Source: Beroe forskalii (Eukaryota > Ctenophora > Nuda > Beroida > Beroidae). Taken from it: 64,000 bases of DNA. The translations under genes were made by a program, and so were the position numbers. The notes under the pieces are model-generated. The model saw only the letters and a list, made by a program, of their open reading frames with translations. It was not told where the DNA came from and made no database searches. The stretch is taken from assembly GCA_011033025.1 (NCBI GenBank), contig WFMF01000049.1, forward strand, positions 310,001 to 374,000, written 5' to 3'. Within the stretch, counting starts at the first letter, position 1. The number at the start of each line of letters is the position of its first letter. Below are positions 1 to 10,884 of this stretch, piece by piece.

Positions 1-640
1 AATTCTACACCAAGCGATTTTGGTTGTTTTCTATGGTTTTTTGCATGAAAAATCGATCTAGAAACTTTCCAGAACTTTCCAGCGTGGGGAAAGTGCCGAA
101 AAATCGATTTTAAGTTGAGCGGCAGCCGGCGACTTATGAAAATTCGTATCTCAGTCCAGGAAGGTCGTAGAGACTTCGTTTTGGGCGCAAAAATTGCAAT
201 GGCCATGTTTATATACGACTTGTCAATAAACATATGCCCTAAAATGCTCACAAACCGAGTTATGGGCGAAAAACTGATTTTGGGCCCTTGCGAGCCATCG
301 CTGATTTTTGTAACTGGTCCAGGAAGCGTAAAGACTTCGTTTGGGCGCAAACAAATCGGAATGACCATGTTTATATACGACTTGTTCATAAAAATATGCC
401 CTAAAATGCTCACAAACCGAGTTATGGGCGAAAAACTGATTTTTGGGCCCCTGCGAGCCATTGCTGTGGCGATTTTTGTTACTTGGTCCAGGAAGGTCGT
501 AGAGACTTCGTTTTTGGCGCAATCAAATCGGAATGACCATGTTTATATACGACTTGTTCATAAACATATGCCCTAAAATGCTCACAAACCGAGTTATGGG
601 CGAAAAACTGATTTTTGGAGATTTAGTTAGGATTTAATTG
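1..640. repeat. Tandem repeat, about 165-170 bp period, three units
   Basis: The block GGTCCAGGAAG...GTAGAGACTTCG...CATGTTTATATACGACTTG...CCCTAAAATGCTCACAAACC...GTTATGGGCGAAAAACTG occurs three times in direct orientation, with starts near 155, 316 and 487. Related but diverged sequence recurs at 48,340-49,110 in this window, so it is a dispersed repeat family. Reading frames remain open across part of it, but the repeat period drifts and nothing resembles a known protein, so I treat it as non-coding. It may continue to the left of the window. Confidence 0.75.
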
Positions 641-2204
641 CTTAGATGAATTTCCCCACATTAGTGATTTACCCCCAAAAACTCAATAACTCTAAATCAA
701 AGTCTATCATCTGATCCATTCTTCACAAGTCTCTTCATACCATATCAATATTGAATTGAATATCATCAAATTATAAGCTGCAGAAATATATCCTAACCTC
801 TTTCATATGGGGTCAGGACTAGATAAACAATCATACATATTATTCAAGCACTGTGACTCCATTCATCAACAGCTGCACGTTCTAGTTCCTGATAGAATAT
901 TCTAATGTAAGGCTCAATAATGTGTATCTGTACTGGTTAGTTATGCAGCTTGTTGCTGACCTCAAATAACTTTCTGTATGATTAGCCTGGGACTGAATGT
1001 GGGGCTGGACAGGCAGATGCCTGCAACCTCCCTTTTATTTCAACGTTCAAATTCAGGTTTTAATAGCTTTATATTAAGATATTCCACACAATTATAGCAA
1101 TCATTGATCTTTCACCTCTACTGAACTCTTTCTTTTTTCTACCCCTTCCCTCTAAACTGTGTTGCTCAGGAATCCCGAGTCCTGGGTGGCCCAGCCTTGC
1201 AGTTGTAAGCTGTGAGGGGTAATGTGGGCCGAAACCCAACGTTTCCTTTGTCACCTGCTGATGGTACACCTACATCGCAGATGGCAGGAGACCTTACAAC
1301 TGTAGGGTAACCGCTGATGATTCACAGTTTAGTCTCTTCCGCCTCTCATGTCAATCCTTGAATTAGAAAATCGATATGCAGTATTTTGTTATGTTTGTAG
1401 TTTACCCATACACCTCTATAGATAAGACATTGGATTTAATAAGACCTGTCAGAAACCCGTATAAAACCTGTTTAAAAACCCGTCGTGAACCGATGTCAAA
1501 AAGGTAAAACCCGTCGTGAGCATGTTCAGCATAGCACAAACCAGCGCTGAGTAGCTGCCACCCAATTTTATTGTCGAGGCACAGATTCTCTGGTTATTTT
1601 TTGCCTGCAAATTTCATTAAAATGGGACAGAACTGCAACAACACCTTTTTACTAGCAAATTTGGGACAAAAAAGTAATAGAGAGAATTTAATGTCAACAT
1701 TTAGCAGAGCAGCGCATGTGTCATGTACTGTACTTATATGTGTAAGAGTGTATTAGTGTATACTTATGCTTTATGTATACTTTTTGGTTTGTGTATACTG
1801 TGATGAGAATTGATGAGAGGACGTGGTGAATTAGGGTGTGGTCAATTCTGATAAATTATTCTGATCAATCGGTGGATCTGATTGGTGATCGTGTGCTATA
1901 GCATTATTTGATGCATTTGCCGTGCGTGTTTTTCTGTACAAAAGTACAATATATGGGTACCAATTACCAATATACACTCTCTGGTACATTCATATAACAC
2001 AGCTCTTGATGCAATATATGTATCATTATCTTATTCCTCAGGTACACCTGAGTTTGTGGAATAAGCTGTTGTTCTGTCTGGGGACCCTCATCTGATAAAG
2101 GACATTCAAGCAACGTAGAATCAATCCAGCGACACTTTACCAAACGCATTGCTGGGACCAAGGATTATGGATTAGGTACTGGGATCGTCTGAAGAAACTA
2201 AAGC
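641..2204. other. Intergenic stretch, no recognised gene
   Basis: This is AT-rich single-copy-looking sequence. The only internal repetition I see is a short duplicated phrase around AAACCCGT(C)GTGA at about 1,440-1,525. Short open frames at 1,069-1,269 and 1,571-1,756 have no recognisable domain and no supporting splice context, so I do not call them. Confidence 0.5.
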
Positions 2205-2340
2205 TGATGTCCTCTCTCCAACGCAGAAGAGAAAGATAATCCATACTTGGAACTGGAATATTCTGCTGGTGTCAACTGCATATGACAATTCATTTGGGAT
2301 AAAACTAAAATTTGCTCGTCTCTTGAACTTGCTCCCTTAG

Positions 2341-2523
2341 CAAGTCAACACGGTGAAGGAGCTAGAGGCAGATTATAGCCCTGGGAGAATTCCTCGCCCA
2401 ATACCCGGATAAGCCACCGGTTCCGGGTTACACACCTCCAACCAGCAACCTGGGGCCTGGGCTGTGAACGAGGAGATGCAGTACGTGAACATCACTGATC
2501 CCAACTTCGATCCCTGCCAGTAA
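2341..2523 (+). pseudogene. Candidate terminal exon, function unknown, with paired frame changes
   Basis: A plausible 3' splice site (TGCTCCCTTAG) precedes 2,341. From there a frame reads QVNTVKELEADYSPG, shifts by one base to read EFLAQYPDKPPVPGYTPPTS, and shifts back to read AWAVNEEMQYVNITDPNFD before a TAA at 2,521. The two shifts compensate, and both fall beside short G runs. That pattern suggests either sequencing indels in a real last exon or a young pseudogene. A possible upstream exon fragment (NPYLELEYSAG) lies at 2,211-2,260. I do not recognise the family. The amino acid composition looks like real protein rather than random sequence, but this is an inference. Confidence 0.35.
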
Positions 2524-4092
2524 ACCCTTCAAAATGTGTGTATGCGAAACAAATGCTTCGGGAGTTCGGGAGACTCCTAGAGGGACGGGCCAGTCTCGAT
2601 AACACTGTTCAAGGGATATGCAGATTGCAGAATTGCCTTTCTGTTACGCTGACTGTTGTAAAGACTCAAAGTCAAAAAGGGCCGTGGCATCGATCAGACT
2701 CAGAGCAATTACAAAACCGACATTAAGTGGTGGTGCACTGTGCCGTTTATGAGATGATTTCGAGACAAATTTCGGCTCAATCCCAAAATTCCAATTTCTG
2801 GCACGGCATTTTTCAGCTAATTTTAGTTGTATCCTTTGGAGTTTGGTTAATCTCAATGGTTTGTTTCGATAAATTAATTTGAAAAGTTACATTGATTGGA
2901 ATAACGTACCTATCTAGATCTTTCAATTACATGTAGCACTTGTCTTGTTAATCATAATGTTATTTTGTTTTGCTTTTTTTTAAATAATACAATGAATAGA
3001 ATTAGAAGCATTTCAAATTCGTGCCGTCGGCAAAGTTGATTGATTGTTACCCGTTCAGAGCAGTGTGAATTGATGATTTCATTTTTACACATGTTTGAAA
3101 AGGTCGTGTTTTTAAGTTAACTCTCTCGCTTAAATTGTCTATAGCGGCTCGCGCTATACTAACACGAAAGGTAAAGTACACACGCTGTTAGTATAGCGCG
3201 AGCCGCGCCGTCGCGAGCAGCATCGTGTCGTATTTTGCCCATCCCTAGTCTGCAACACGACCCTCCAAATTTCCGAGTGTTGCGCGCTAGGGATGGGTGA
3301 AATCCATCTAAGGGTAGGGTAACATCCTACAAGCTAATGGCTAAGTGAAATGGTGCTGAAAATAATTGTTAATGATTGATATTGATCAAGTGGGTATGAG
3401 ATAACAGATGGTTAAATACCATCATGCTTACTGTACTTTACTGTAATTATACTTTGTGCATTTAAGTAGTCAGCCAGTCATCTTTTGTTTCACATGTTTT
3501 CATGTTCTTTGTAGAACAAATACAGCCATCTTTGTAGTTAAGCCACAGAACTCTCCAACAACTCCAACCATAGTCTTTGATGGGATCCATGAAAGAAATG
3601 CCTTCATCAGAGAGCTAGGCAGATCCAAATAAAGCATGTGACACCAAAAATACGATATGGTGTACTGAAAGCTAACACTGTGGCACATGGACTTGCAATC
3701 GTGTTGTGGGGTTGAATGCATTTGACTGGCGATGTCCGTCCCTTTCTTCTGACTTGTCGTTGGACCTCGCCGAAGGCGCAAAGTGACGTCCAAATGTGGA
3801 ACGTTGTGCCGCGCGCGAGGGTAGGGTAACATCCTACGATTGACTGGCGTCCAACCACAAGATGTAGTGTGTTAGTTTCAGAAGCTCCAAGTTCATCAAG
3901 GAAATTAAGTTCATCAATGTCTTAATCCAGTGTAGGGAAGATGAAGTTCCATCTGATCCTGACAAGATCAAAAGATCAGGTCAACTGTGTTTACTTGTAA
4001 ACATAAATCAGGCTGCCACTCCAAAGAGATGAGAATGAACCAGAGAAATACTTAACTGAAATATCGGATAATTGTTTATGAGCTGCATAATA
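2524..4092. other. Intergenic stretch with small inverted and direct repeats
   Basis: No gene is recognised. The stretch holds a 20-bp-arm hairpin at 3,144-3,206. An inverted pair of the phrase CCATCCCTAG..GCAACAC lies around 3,239-3,298. The 20-mer AGGGTAGGGTAACATCCTAC occurs at about 3,311 and again at about 3,819. Short minus-strand frames at 3,500-3,858 have no recognisable domain. Confidence 0.5.
3144..3206. repeat. Perfect 20-bp inverted repeat (hairpin)
   Basis: GCGGCTCGCGCTATACTAAC at 3,144-3,163 is repeated as its exact reverse complement at 3,187-3,206, with a 23-base spacer. It may be the remains of a small fold-back element. Nothing indicates a terminator or RNA gene. Confidence 0.8.
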
Positions 4093-4373
4093 GAATGAAT
4101 AATTTTCTTTATTCTCTTCTTAGCTCAGCGAAGTGAAACGAACTTTTTTCTGAAATTCAATTAATTTCGTCGAATCTTCAACGTCATCAGGAAATCTCAA
4201 ATTTGATTGTATAAAGTAGTGTTGTAAAGTTTTAAACTTTACAACACTACTTTATACAATCAAATTTGAGATTTCCTGATGACATTGAAGATTCGACGAA
4301 ATTAATTGAATTTCAGAAAAAAGTTCGTTTCACTTCGCTGAGCTAAGAAGAGAATAAAGAAAATTATTCATTC
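4093..4373. repeat. Near-perfect 281-bp palindrome
   Basis: The sequence from 4,093 reads the same on both strands out to 4,373, centred at 4,233 with no real spacer. The only mismatch I see is near the phrase CGTCATC / GACATTG. The right end abuts the broken 5' end of the LINE fragment starting near 4,400. The phrase GAACCAGAGAAA occurs just outside both ends (about 4,034 and 4,374), which could be a target duplication or microhomology. Confidence 0.9.
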
Positions 4374-5460
4374 GAACCAGAGAAACAATAATTAATAAAG
4401 ATATTGATATAATGTTGAGAATATACAAAGCACTTATAAGGCCAAAGCTAGAGTACTGTGTCCAACTGTGGAGTCCTGCTGCTCACCATGGGAACTGGGT
4501 TACCATCTTGGAGCTGGAAGGTGTCCAGCGTCGTTTCACAAGACTGATAAATGGCATTGGTACACTCCCATATAGTGAGCGGCTTGACCAACTTGAATTG
4601 ACAACATTAGCTGAAAGGAGGATAAGGGGTGATCTTATAGAGACTTTCAAAGTTGTTAGTAATGAAGTAGACTATGGTAAGGACTTATTTAAACTTGGTA
4701 GAAGCAGAAGAAACTTGTTAACTAATAAGTATGATACTACTTATTGCTCTAGTGACTTTCGTAAAATTGAATGATAGTTTTATATCAGAGAGAGTCAGAC
4801 CTTATTGGAACAATCTACCTAAATCTGTGAGAGATGTATCAAGTGTTAACTCTTTCAAGGCTAGTCTAGAATGTTATAAGAAGGATTGTGGTACTTTAAA
4901 CCCAGATAACTTTTGGTATGTTTCTTCTTTGGTACTAGAAAAAATAGAGGGAAGTAACTATTTATCTAATAATGAGAAGTTTAATGATTACCTGATGAGT
5001 AATCTGTTTGTGGCCAAACGAAAGGGGATAAATATTAGTCATTTATTTGCAGCATCACCTTGATTTTTATATTGATATTGAATTGATATTTTGTTAATCT
5101 CTTTTTCTCATGTCAAATTCCTGTTTTCATGGTATGATTGTATATATTGTTGTTTCTGGAAGGGTTTTTATCTTATAGCAGCTGACATGAGATATCTTTT
5201 GTGCATTCATTTCATAGGTTTTTAATTTGGAAATCACAATTATCAAATGCATGTTACTTTTAATTTAAGTTATTTCAATTCTTTTCTATAATATAATATT
5301 GACTCCTTTATTCTATGAAATGTTTCAAAATGTTATTGATAAATGGACACCTGTGTTTAAAGGTGTGTTCTTAATGTAAACCAATGAATTGAATATTGTT
5401 AAGATTTGTGATGGTTCAATACCATTAATTTTATCTTATCTTATCTTATCTTACTCCATT
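4374..5460 (+). mobile_element. 5'-truncated LINE (CR1/jockey-like), 3' part of reverse transcriptase ORF
   Basis: The frame from 4,412 reads the typical C-terminal region of a non-LTR reverse transcriptase: IYKALIRPKLEYCVQLWSP, then VQRRFTRLINGIG, then RIRGDLIETFKVV. It breaks at about 4,770 and resumes in another frame, from about 4,760, with VRPYWNNLPKSVRDVSSVNS and FKASLECYKKDC, ending at 5,063. No catalytic YxDD box is present because the 5' part is missing. The 3' end carries a TTATC microsatellite at about 5,432-5,453, as expected for CR1-like tails. The copy is dead: 5' truncated and frameshifted. Confidence 0.82.
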
Positions 5461-5633
5461 CTGGGTGACTTCACCCTTGCTTGCTTGCAAGGTTTTCATG
5501 TTGTTATGTTTATCTGTGCACAAGTTCTTATTGCCTTTCTTGAAATAAAGCCTAGTATGACCCCTCTGTTGGTATGTTGTGTGACAAAATGTAAATTGAT
5601 AAATAATTAATCAATTAATTTAGGTGGTAGATA

Positions 5634-5957
5634 ATGGTATCAACTCAGACAACATTGACATGTTCCCGTTCTGACAACCTTCTTCCTCATTCCCTGTTGT
5701 ACAACATCATTACTTCAAAACTCACTGAGGCATTTGAATTGACTAGCTACCATGCTGCAGTTTGTGATTATCATGACAATCTGAGCCATATAAAGGTATC
5801 AAAATTCATTTTAATGTTTATGCATATTATTTTCGGATAGGTATGTTAAATACTTATTAACGCAATATGTGTGCAGACTGCTCAATTGACAGAGGCCTCA
5901 ATAAAGATGCACAGATTTCCTCAGCATGCTTCAACTTCTCTTCAAATTCGGTCATAA
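5634..5957 (+). CDS. Candidate small two-exon gene or 3' end of a gene, function unknown
   Basis: Exon 5,634-5,795 (from an ATG) and exon 5,877-5,957 (ending TAA) are in the same phase across an 80-bp intron with a GTATCA donor and a GTGTGCAG acceptor. The joined product would be 80 residues; readable parts are LLPHSLLYNIITSKLTEAF and TAQLTEASIKMHRFPQH. In frame upstream of the ATG is a TAG, so this ATG, or a splice acceptor just before it (TAG at 5,628-5,630), sets the start. I recognise no domain, membrane segment or signal peptide. The first transposon copy begins 40 bp downstream. It may be the tail of a longer gene to the left. It could also be chance, since both exons are short. Confidence 0.35.
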
Positions 5958-5997
5958 GCACACAATCTTTATTATCAAGGCCTTTTTCAATCCCTGC

Positions 5998-6649
5998 CAG
6001 ATTAGAACAACGCCACACTAGGTATTGAATTCGCCACACTATAAAAATGATCGCATTGTTAAGATGATATTCGCCACAGGCCACACCCTATGCGTTAACT
6101 TTCTAAGAATGCGTAAAGTGCAGGGTAATATTCGCCACACTAGCATTATATTCGCCAAAGTGGTCGCATGTTTGTAAACAAACGCAATGCTAAGCAATTA
6201 TTCGCCTGTTTTATAAACAATTTTCGTAGACTCTATTTCGCCGTGTTAGGAAAATATTCGCCTACTGGGTACCACATTCATTCTTAGAGAATAATTCGCC
6301 GTGTTTGGAAAGTATTCGCCTACTGGGTTACATATTTATTCTTAGAGAATATTTCGCCGTGTTCGGAAAATATTCGCCTTAGAAAATATTTCGCCGTGTT
6401 AATAAAATATTCGCCGTATGTTATGATAACATGTACACTCTAAACTAATTAAGTTACACATAGCAGCCCCACCCTGACCTTGATTCACATCTGTACAAAA
6501 TGTGTTCTAACTTGACTCCTGAAATTTTTCTATTTCATATTTTGAAAAGATGATGTGTTGATGTACACAAAGTTGCACTTAGCAATACATACCTACTGTG
6601 TATGTAAATTTAAGCATTCATATTTTTCAGATTAAACACATCATAATGT
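5998..6649 (+). repeat. Left terminal arm of copy 1, rich in TTCGCC motifs
   Basis: The arm holds repeated blocks of about 57 bp in which TTCGCCGTGTT and TTCGCCTACTGGGT alternate, separated by ATTCTTAGAGAATA-type palindromic spacers. The outermost part has ATTCGCCACACT repeats. Regularly spaced motif copies inside transposon ends commonly serve as transposase binding sites; that role here is an inference. Equivalent arms occur at about 11,500-12,176 (inverted), 16,546-17,205, 19,391-20,060 (inverted), 22,169-22,820 and 25,870-26,499 (inverted, truncated). Confidence 0.8.
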
Positions 6650-7148
6650 CATATCAGCTCGTTGTAGCCGTATACGTAGAGTCGAGTACTCGACAGTTTT
6701 TCCTTGGTAACAAGCCGCATCATCCCGATCCAGGACTGGGGAATGAAATTACCGGTGATTACCGCTTAATACCGTTTTTCATCTTTTCGGACCGTTCTAA
6801 TGCAAAGTGGGAGAATACCAGTAATAACCGGCATTTTCTGCTGCATTATACTGTGATTTACCAGAATTACAAGTACCGCTTATTACCGCTTTTTCGGACC
6901 CATCCTCTCACACCTGTCAGTTCCGTGTCGGCAGCCAAAATAACCTTTTACAATGCTTATCAGGTCCATTGTTTCGCATCCTTCAATTTCAAATTCAACT
7001 CCAAGGACGAGCATAATCCCCTGTCCTTTATCAATTCTTATCACCGCTTTATCAGGTCCATTGTTTTTCATCCTTCAATTTCAAATACAAGTCCACGGTG
7101 AAGATTACCGGTAATGGCAGTATCCAAGTAGGTCAGTATCCAAGTAGC
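6650..7148 (+). other. Spacer Q of the element, carrying a frame open in all three copies
   Basis: This block is shared by the three copies (also 18,931-19,390 inverted and 22,822-23,304). It starts with the palindrome GTCGAGTACTCGAC at 6,681-6,694, which has the same letters as the satellite, and contains several TTACCGG/TACCGCTTA phrases. A short direct duplication of CAGGTCCATTGTTT occurs inside. A frame of 150-180 codons (FFIFSDRSNAKWENT, then HYTVIYQNYKYR) stays open in each copy, with the ends differing; in copies 2 and 3 it runs into the satellite. I recognise no domain. Because the copies are nearly identical, the shared frame alone is weak evidence of coding. Confidence 0.6.
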
Positions 7149-10100
7149 GTGACTCGACTCAACTCGACGACTCAACGACTCGACGACTCGACTCGACTAG
7201 ACTCGACGACTCGACTCGACGACTCGACTCGACGACTCGACTCGACGACTCGACGACTCGACGACTCGACTCGACGACTCGACGACTCGACGACTCGACG
7301 ACTCGACGACTCGACGACTCGACGACTCGACGACTCGACTCGACTCGACTCGACTCGACGACTCGACGACTCGACTCGACGACTCGACGACTCGACGACT
7401 CGACGACTCGACTCGACGACTCGACGACTCGACTCGACTCGACGACTCGACTCGACGACTCGACGACTCGACGACTCGACTCGACGACTCGACTCGACGA
7501 CTCGACTCGACGACTCGACTCGACGACTCGACTCGACGACTCGACGACTCGACTCGACGACTCGACTCGACGACTCGACGACTCGACTCGACGACTCGAC
7601 TCGACGACTCGACTCGACGACTCGACTCGACGACTCGACGACTCGACGACTCGACTCGACGACTCGACTCGACGACTCGACTCGACGACTCGACTCGACG
7701 ACTCGACTCGACTCGACTCGACGACTCGACTCGACGACTCGACGACTCGACGACTCGACGACTCGACGACTCGACTCGACGACTCGACTCGACGACTCGA
7801 CTCGACGACTCGACTCGACGACTCGACTCGACTCGACTCGACTCGACGACGACGACTCGACTCGACCTCGACGACGACTCGACTCGACGACGACTCGACT
7901 CGACGACTCGACTCGACGACTCGACTCGACGACTCGACTCGACGACTCGACTCGACGACTCGACTCGACGACTCGACTCGACGACTCGACTCGACGACTC
8001 GACTCGACGACTCGACTCGACGACTCGACTCGACGACTCGACGACTCGACGACTCGACTCGACGACTCGACTCGACGACTCGACTCGACGACTCGACGAC
8101 TCGACGACTCGACTCGACTCGACGACGACTCGACTCGACGACTCGACGACTCGACTCGACGACTCGACTCGACGACTCGACTCGACGACTCGACTCGACT
8201 CGACGACGACTCGACTCGACGACTCGACTCGACGACTCGACTCGACGACTCGACTCGACGACTCGACTCGACGACTCGACGACTCGACGACTCGACTCGA
8301 CTCGACGACTCGACTCGACTCGACGACTCGACTCGACTCGACGACTCGACTCGACGACTCGACTCGACGACTCGACTCGACGACTCGACTCGACGACTCG
8401 ACGACTCGACGACTCGACTCGACTCGACTCGACGACTCGACTCGACGACTCGACTCGACGACTCGACTCGACGACTCGACTCGACGACTCGACTCGACGA
8501 CTCGACACGACGACTCGACGAATCGACTCGACTCGACGACTCAATTTGGCGACTCGACTCGACGACTCGACTCGAACACTCGACTCGACGACTCGACTCT
8601 ACTCGACGACTCGACGACTCGACGACTCGACTCGACTCGACTCGACTCGACTCAACTCGACTCGACTCGACTCGACGACTCGACGACTCGACGACTCGAC
8701 GACTCGACGACTCGACGACTCGACTCGACGACTCGACTCGACTCGACGACTCGACGACTCGACGACTCGACTCGTCGACTCGACGACTCGACGACTCGAC
8801 GACTCGACTCGACGACTCGACGACTCGACGACTCGACGACTCGACTCGACTCGACTCGACAAGTTGTCGAGTCGAGTCGAGTCGTCGAGTCGTCGAGTCG
8901 AATCGTCGAGTCGAGCCGCGAGTCGAGTCGTCGACTCGACGTCGAGTCGTCGTCGAGTCGAGTCGTCGAGTCGTCGAGTCGTCGAGTCGAGTCGACGAGT
9001 CGAGTCGTCGAGTCGTCTCGTCGAGTCGAGTCGTCGAGTCGAGCCGAGTCGTCGACTCGAGTCGTCGACTCGAGTCGTCGACTCGACGTCGAGTCGTCGA
9101 CTCGAGTCGTCGAGTCGAGTCGTCGACTCGAGTCGACGTCGACTCGACCTTCGACGAGGAAAAATCCCTCGACGACTCGACCGACAACTCGACACTCGAC
9201 GAAACTTTTCGATTTTCTCGACGGCTCGTCTAAGTTTCAACTCGATAATAGACGCCTCGACTCGACTCGACTCGAAATCGACGACTGCAAGGCAATTTCG
9301 ATTCAGCAACTCGACTATCCGTTTCTCGACGACGCGACGAAATTTTTGAACGAATCGACGACTCGTCCGACTCGACGACTAACATAATTTCGACTCACGA
9401 CTCTGCTCGACGACCGACTCGACGACTCGATTTTCTCGACGACTCGACGACTTTGATAATCGATCAATCGAGTCGACGATTCGATCAAAACAGCCCATGG
9501 CGACGAAAACTTTCGGTTTCTTCAACGAATGAATCGACTCTCGACAATTTAGTACTCGACTAATCGACGATACAACAACTCGCCTCGACGATTTTGAGTT
9601 TCGATATCGAAACTCGCGTCGACGACTCGACTAACATAATTTGACTCGAAACTCGACGAGCTCGACCTCGACGACTCGACGACTCGACGACTCGATACTC
9701 GACTAGTATCGATTCAGTAAAACGATTCGATCTCGACAGCCTCGACCTCGACGATTTCGACTCGACGACTCGACTCGACGATCGATCGGTTCGAATCGAC
9801 GATTTGATGACGACTCGACGACTCGAAAATCGACGACTCGACTCGACGACTCGCAGGATCAAGTTCGAATATGAATTTGAATGACGAAACTCGACTTTCG
9901 ACTCGACAATTTGACGACTCGACTTACTCGACTCGACACAGTGAGGGACGACTCGGACGATTTCGACTTCTTCGAATTGACGACTGGAAATCGACGATGA
10001 GAGAGCGACCCGACTCTTAAAAATTGAGAAAACGCCCTCGACGACTCGAATTGACGACTCGAGAAAACACTCGACTCACTAAAAGGCTCGACTCGACTCG

Positions 10101-10346
10101 ACGACTCGACTCGACGACTCGACTCGATCGAAATCGACGACGACTCGACTCTTGATTCGACGACTTGAGGCTCTTCATTTCGGGCACGACCACTGGTTCG
10201 ACTCGACGACGACGTTTGTCAAAAACGACTCACTTTTTGAAAACTCCGACGGTTCGATTCGAACCCGTGACGACCCAACTTTGAAGGCTCGAGTCGACTC
10301 GACTCGACTGGACGACTCGACTGGACGACTCGACTGGACGACTAAA
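7149..10346. repeat. TCGAC satellite: mixed CGACT and CGACGACT words, about 3.2 kb
   Basis: From 7,149 to about 8,860 the array is built almost only of the 5-mer CGACT and the 8-mer CGACGACT, often alternating as a 13-bp composite. From about 8,862 to 9,150 the array reads in the opposite orientation (GTCGAG/GTCGTC). From about 9,150 to 10,330 it is interrupted by many AT-rich inserts and point changes. The word set contains no stop trinucleotide on either strand, which is why long reading frames of R, L, D, S, T or V, E, S, R appear; these are not genes. Each word carries CpG and TCGA sites, so the array is extremely CpG-dense in an AT-rich genome. Confidence 0.95.
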
Positions 10347-10884
10347 CTTCGCTCCGTAGTACTATGTGATGCCCCTATGATCATATGAAAACGGGCTCTC
10401 TGTTAGGCTATAACGAACCAACATGACATAACATGACATTGCGTTTAATCCGAAAAGTATAATAGATGCTTAAATTTACATAATACACAGTAGCTCTGGA
10501 TTGCTAAGTGCAACTTCGTGTACAATGATATTGATACATCATCTGTTCAAAATATGAAATAGAATTTCAGGAGTCAAGTTAGAACACATTTTGTACAGAT
10601 GCGAATCAAGGTGAGGGTGGGGTTGAATGTTGATGTGTAACTGAGTTAGAGTGTACATATTGTAATCATAACATACGACAATATTTTATCTAACACGGCG
10701 AAATGTTTTCCAAAAAGAAATTTGATACCCAGCAAGCGAATATTTTCCAAACACGGCGAAAATTTCTTTAAGAATGAATGTGTTGCCCGATAGGCGAATA
10801 TTTTCCTAACACGGCGAAATATTCTGTATTAATAAATGTGTTACCCAGTAGGCGAATATTTTCCTAACACAGCGAATTAAAGTC
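10347..10884 (-). repeat. Inner diverged copy of the terminal arm (copy 1)
   Basis: Sequence from CTATGTGATGCCCC to AGCGAATTAAAGTCTACGA matches the inverted terminal arm but is diverged and stops at the GTCTACGA point where the full arm continues for about 240 bp more. The same inner arm is present at 17,739-18,255 (inverted) and 24,713-25,250, so it is an ancestral part of the element rather than a separate insertion. Confidence 0.8.

Noticed and set aside
115..576. 153-codon frame with a repeated 54-residue product at the left edge
   Set aside because: It follows a tandem DNA repeat, period drifts out of frame, opposite strand is equally open, and related copies at 48-49 kb are not in frame.
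5857..6084. Minus-strand frame with TEFEEKLKHAEEICASLLRP overlapping the left end of copy 1
   Set aside because: It reads protein-like, but it is antisense to the better supported two-exon candidate (5,634-5,957) and its 5' half is transposon arm. An exon ending at the transposon border remains possible but unsupported.
7098..9349. Very long open frames (up to 711 codons) in the TCGAC satellite on both strands
   Set aside because: The satellite words contain no stop trinucleotide in any frame, so long frames are automatic. Products are pure R/L/D/S/T or R/V/E/S repeats with no start context or domain.
10240..10275. tRNA T-arm-like phrase GGTTCGATTCGAACCC
   Set aside because: It is a palindromic satellite variant; no acceptor stem or anticodon arm fits around it.
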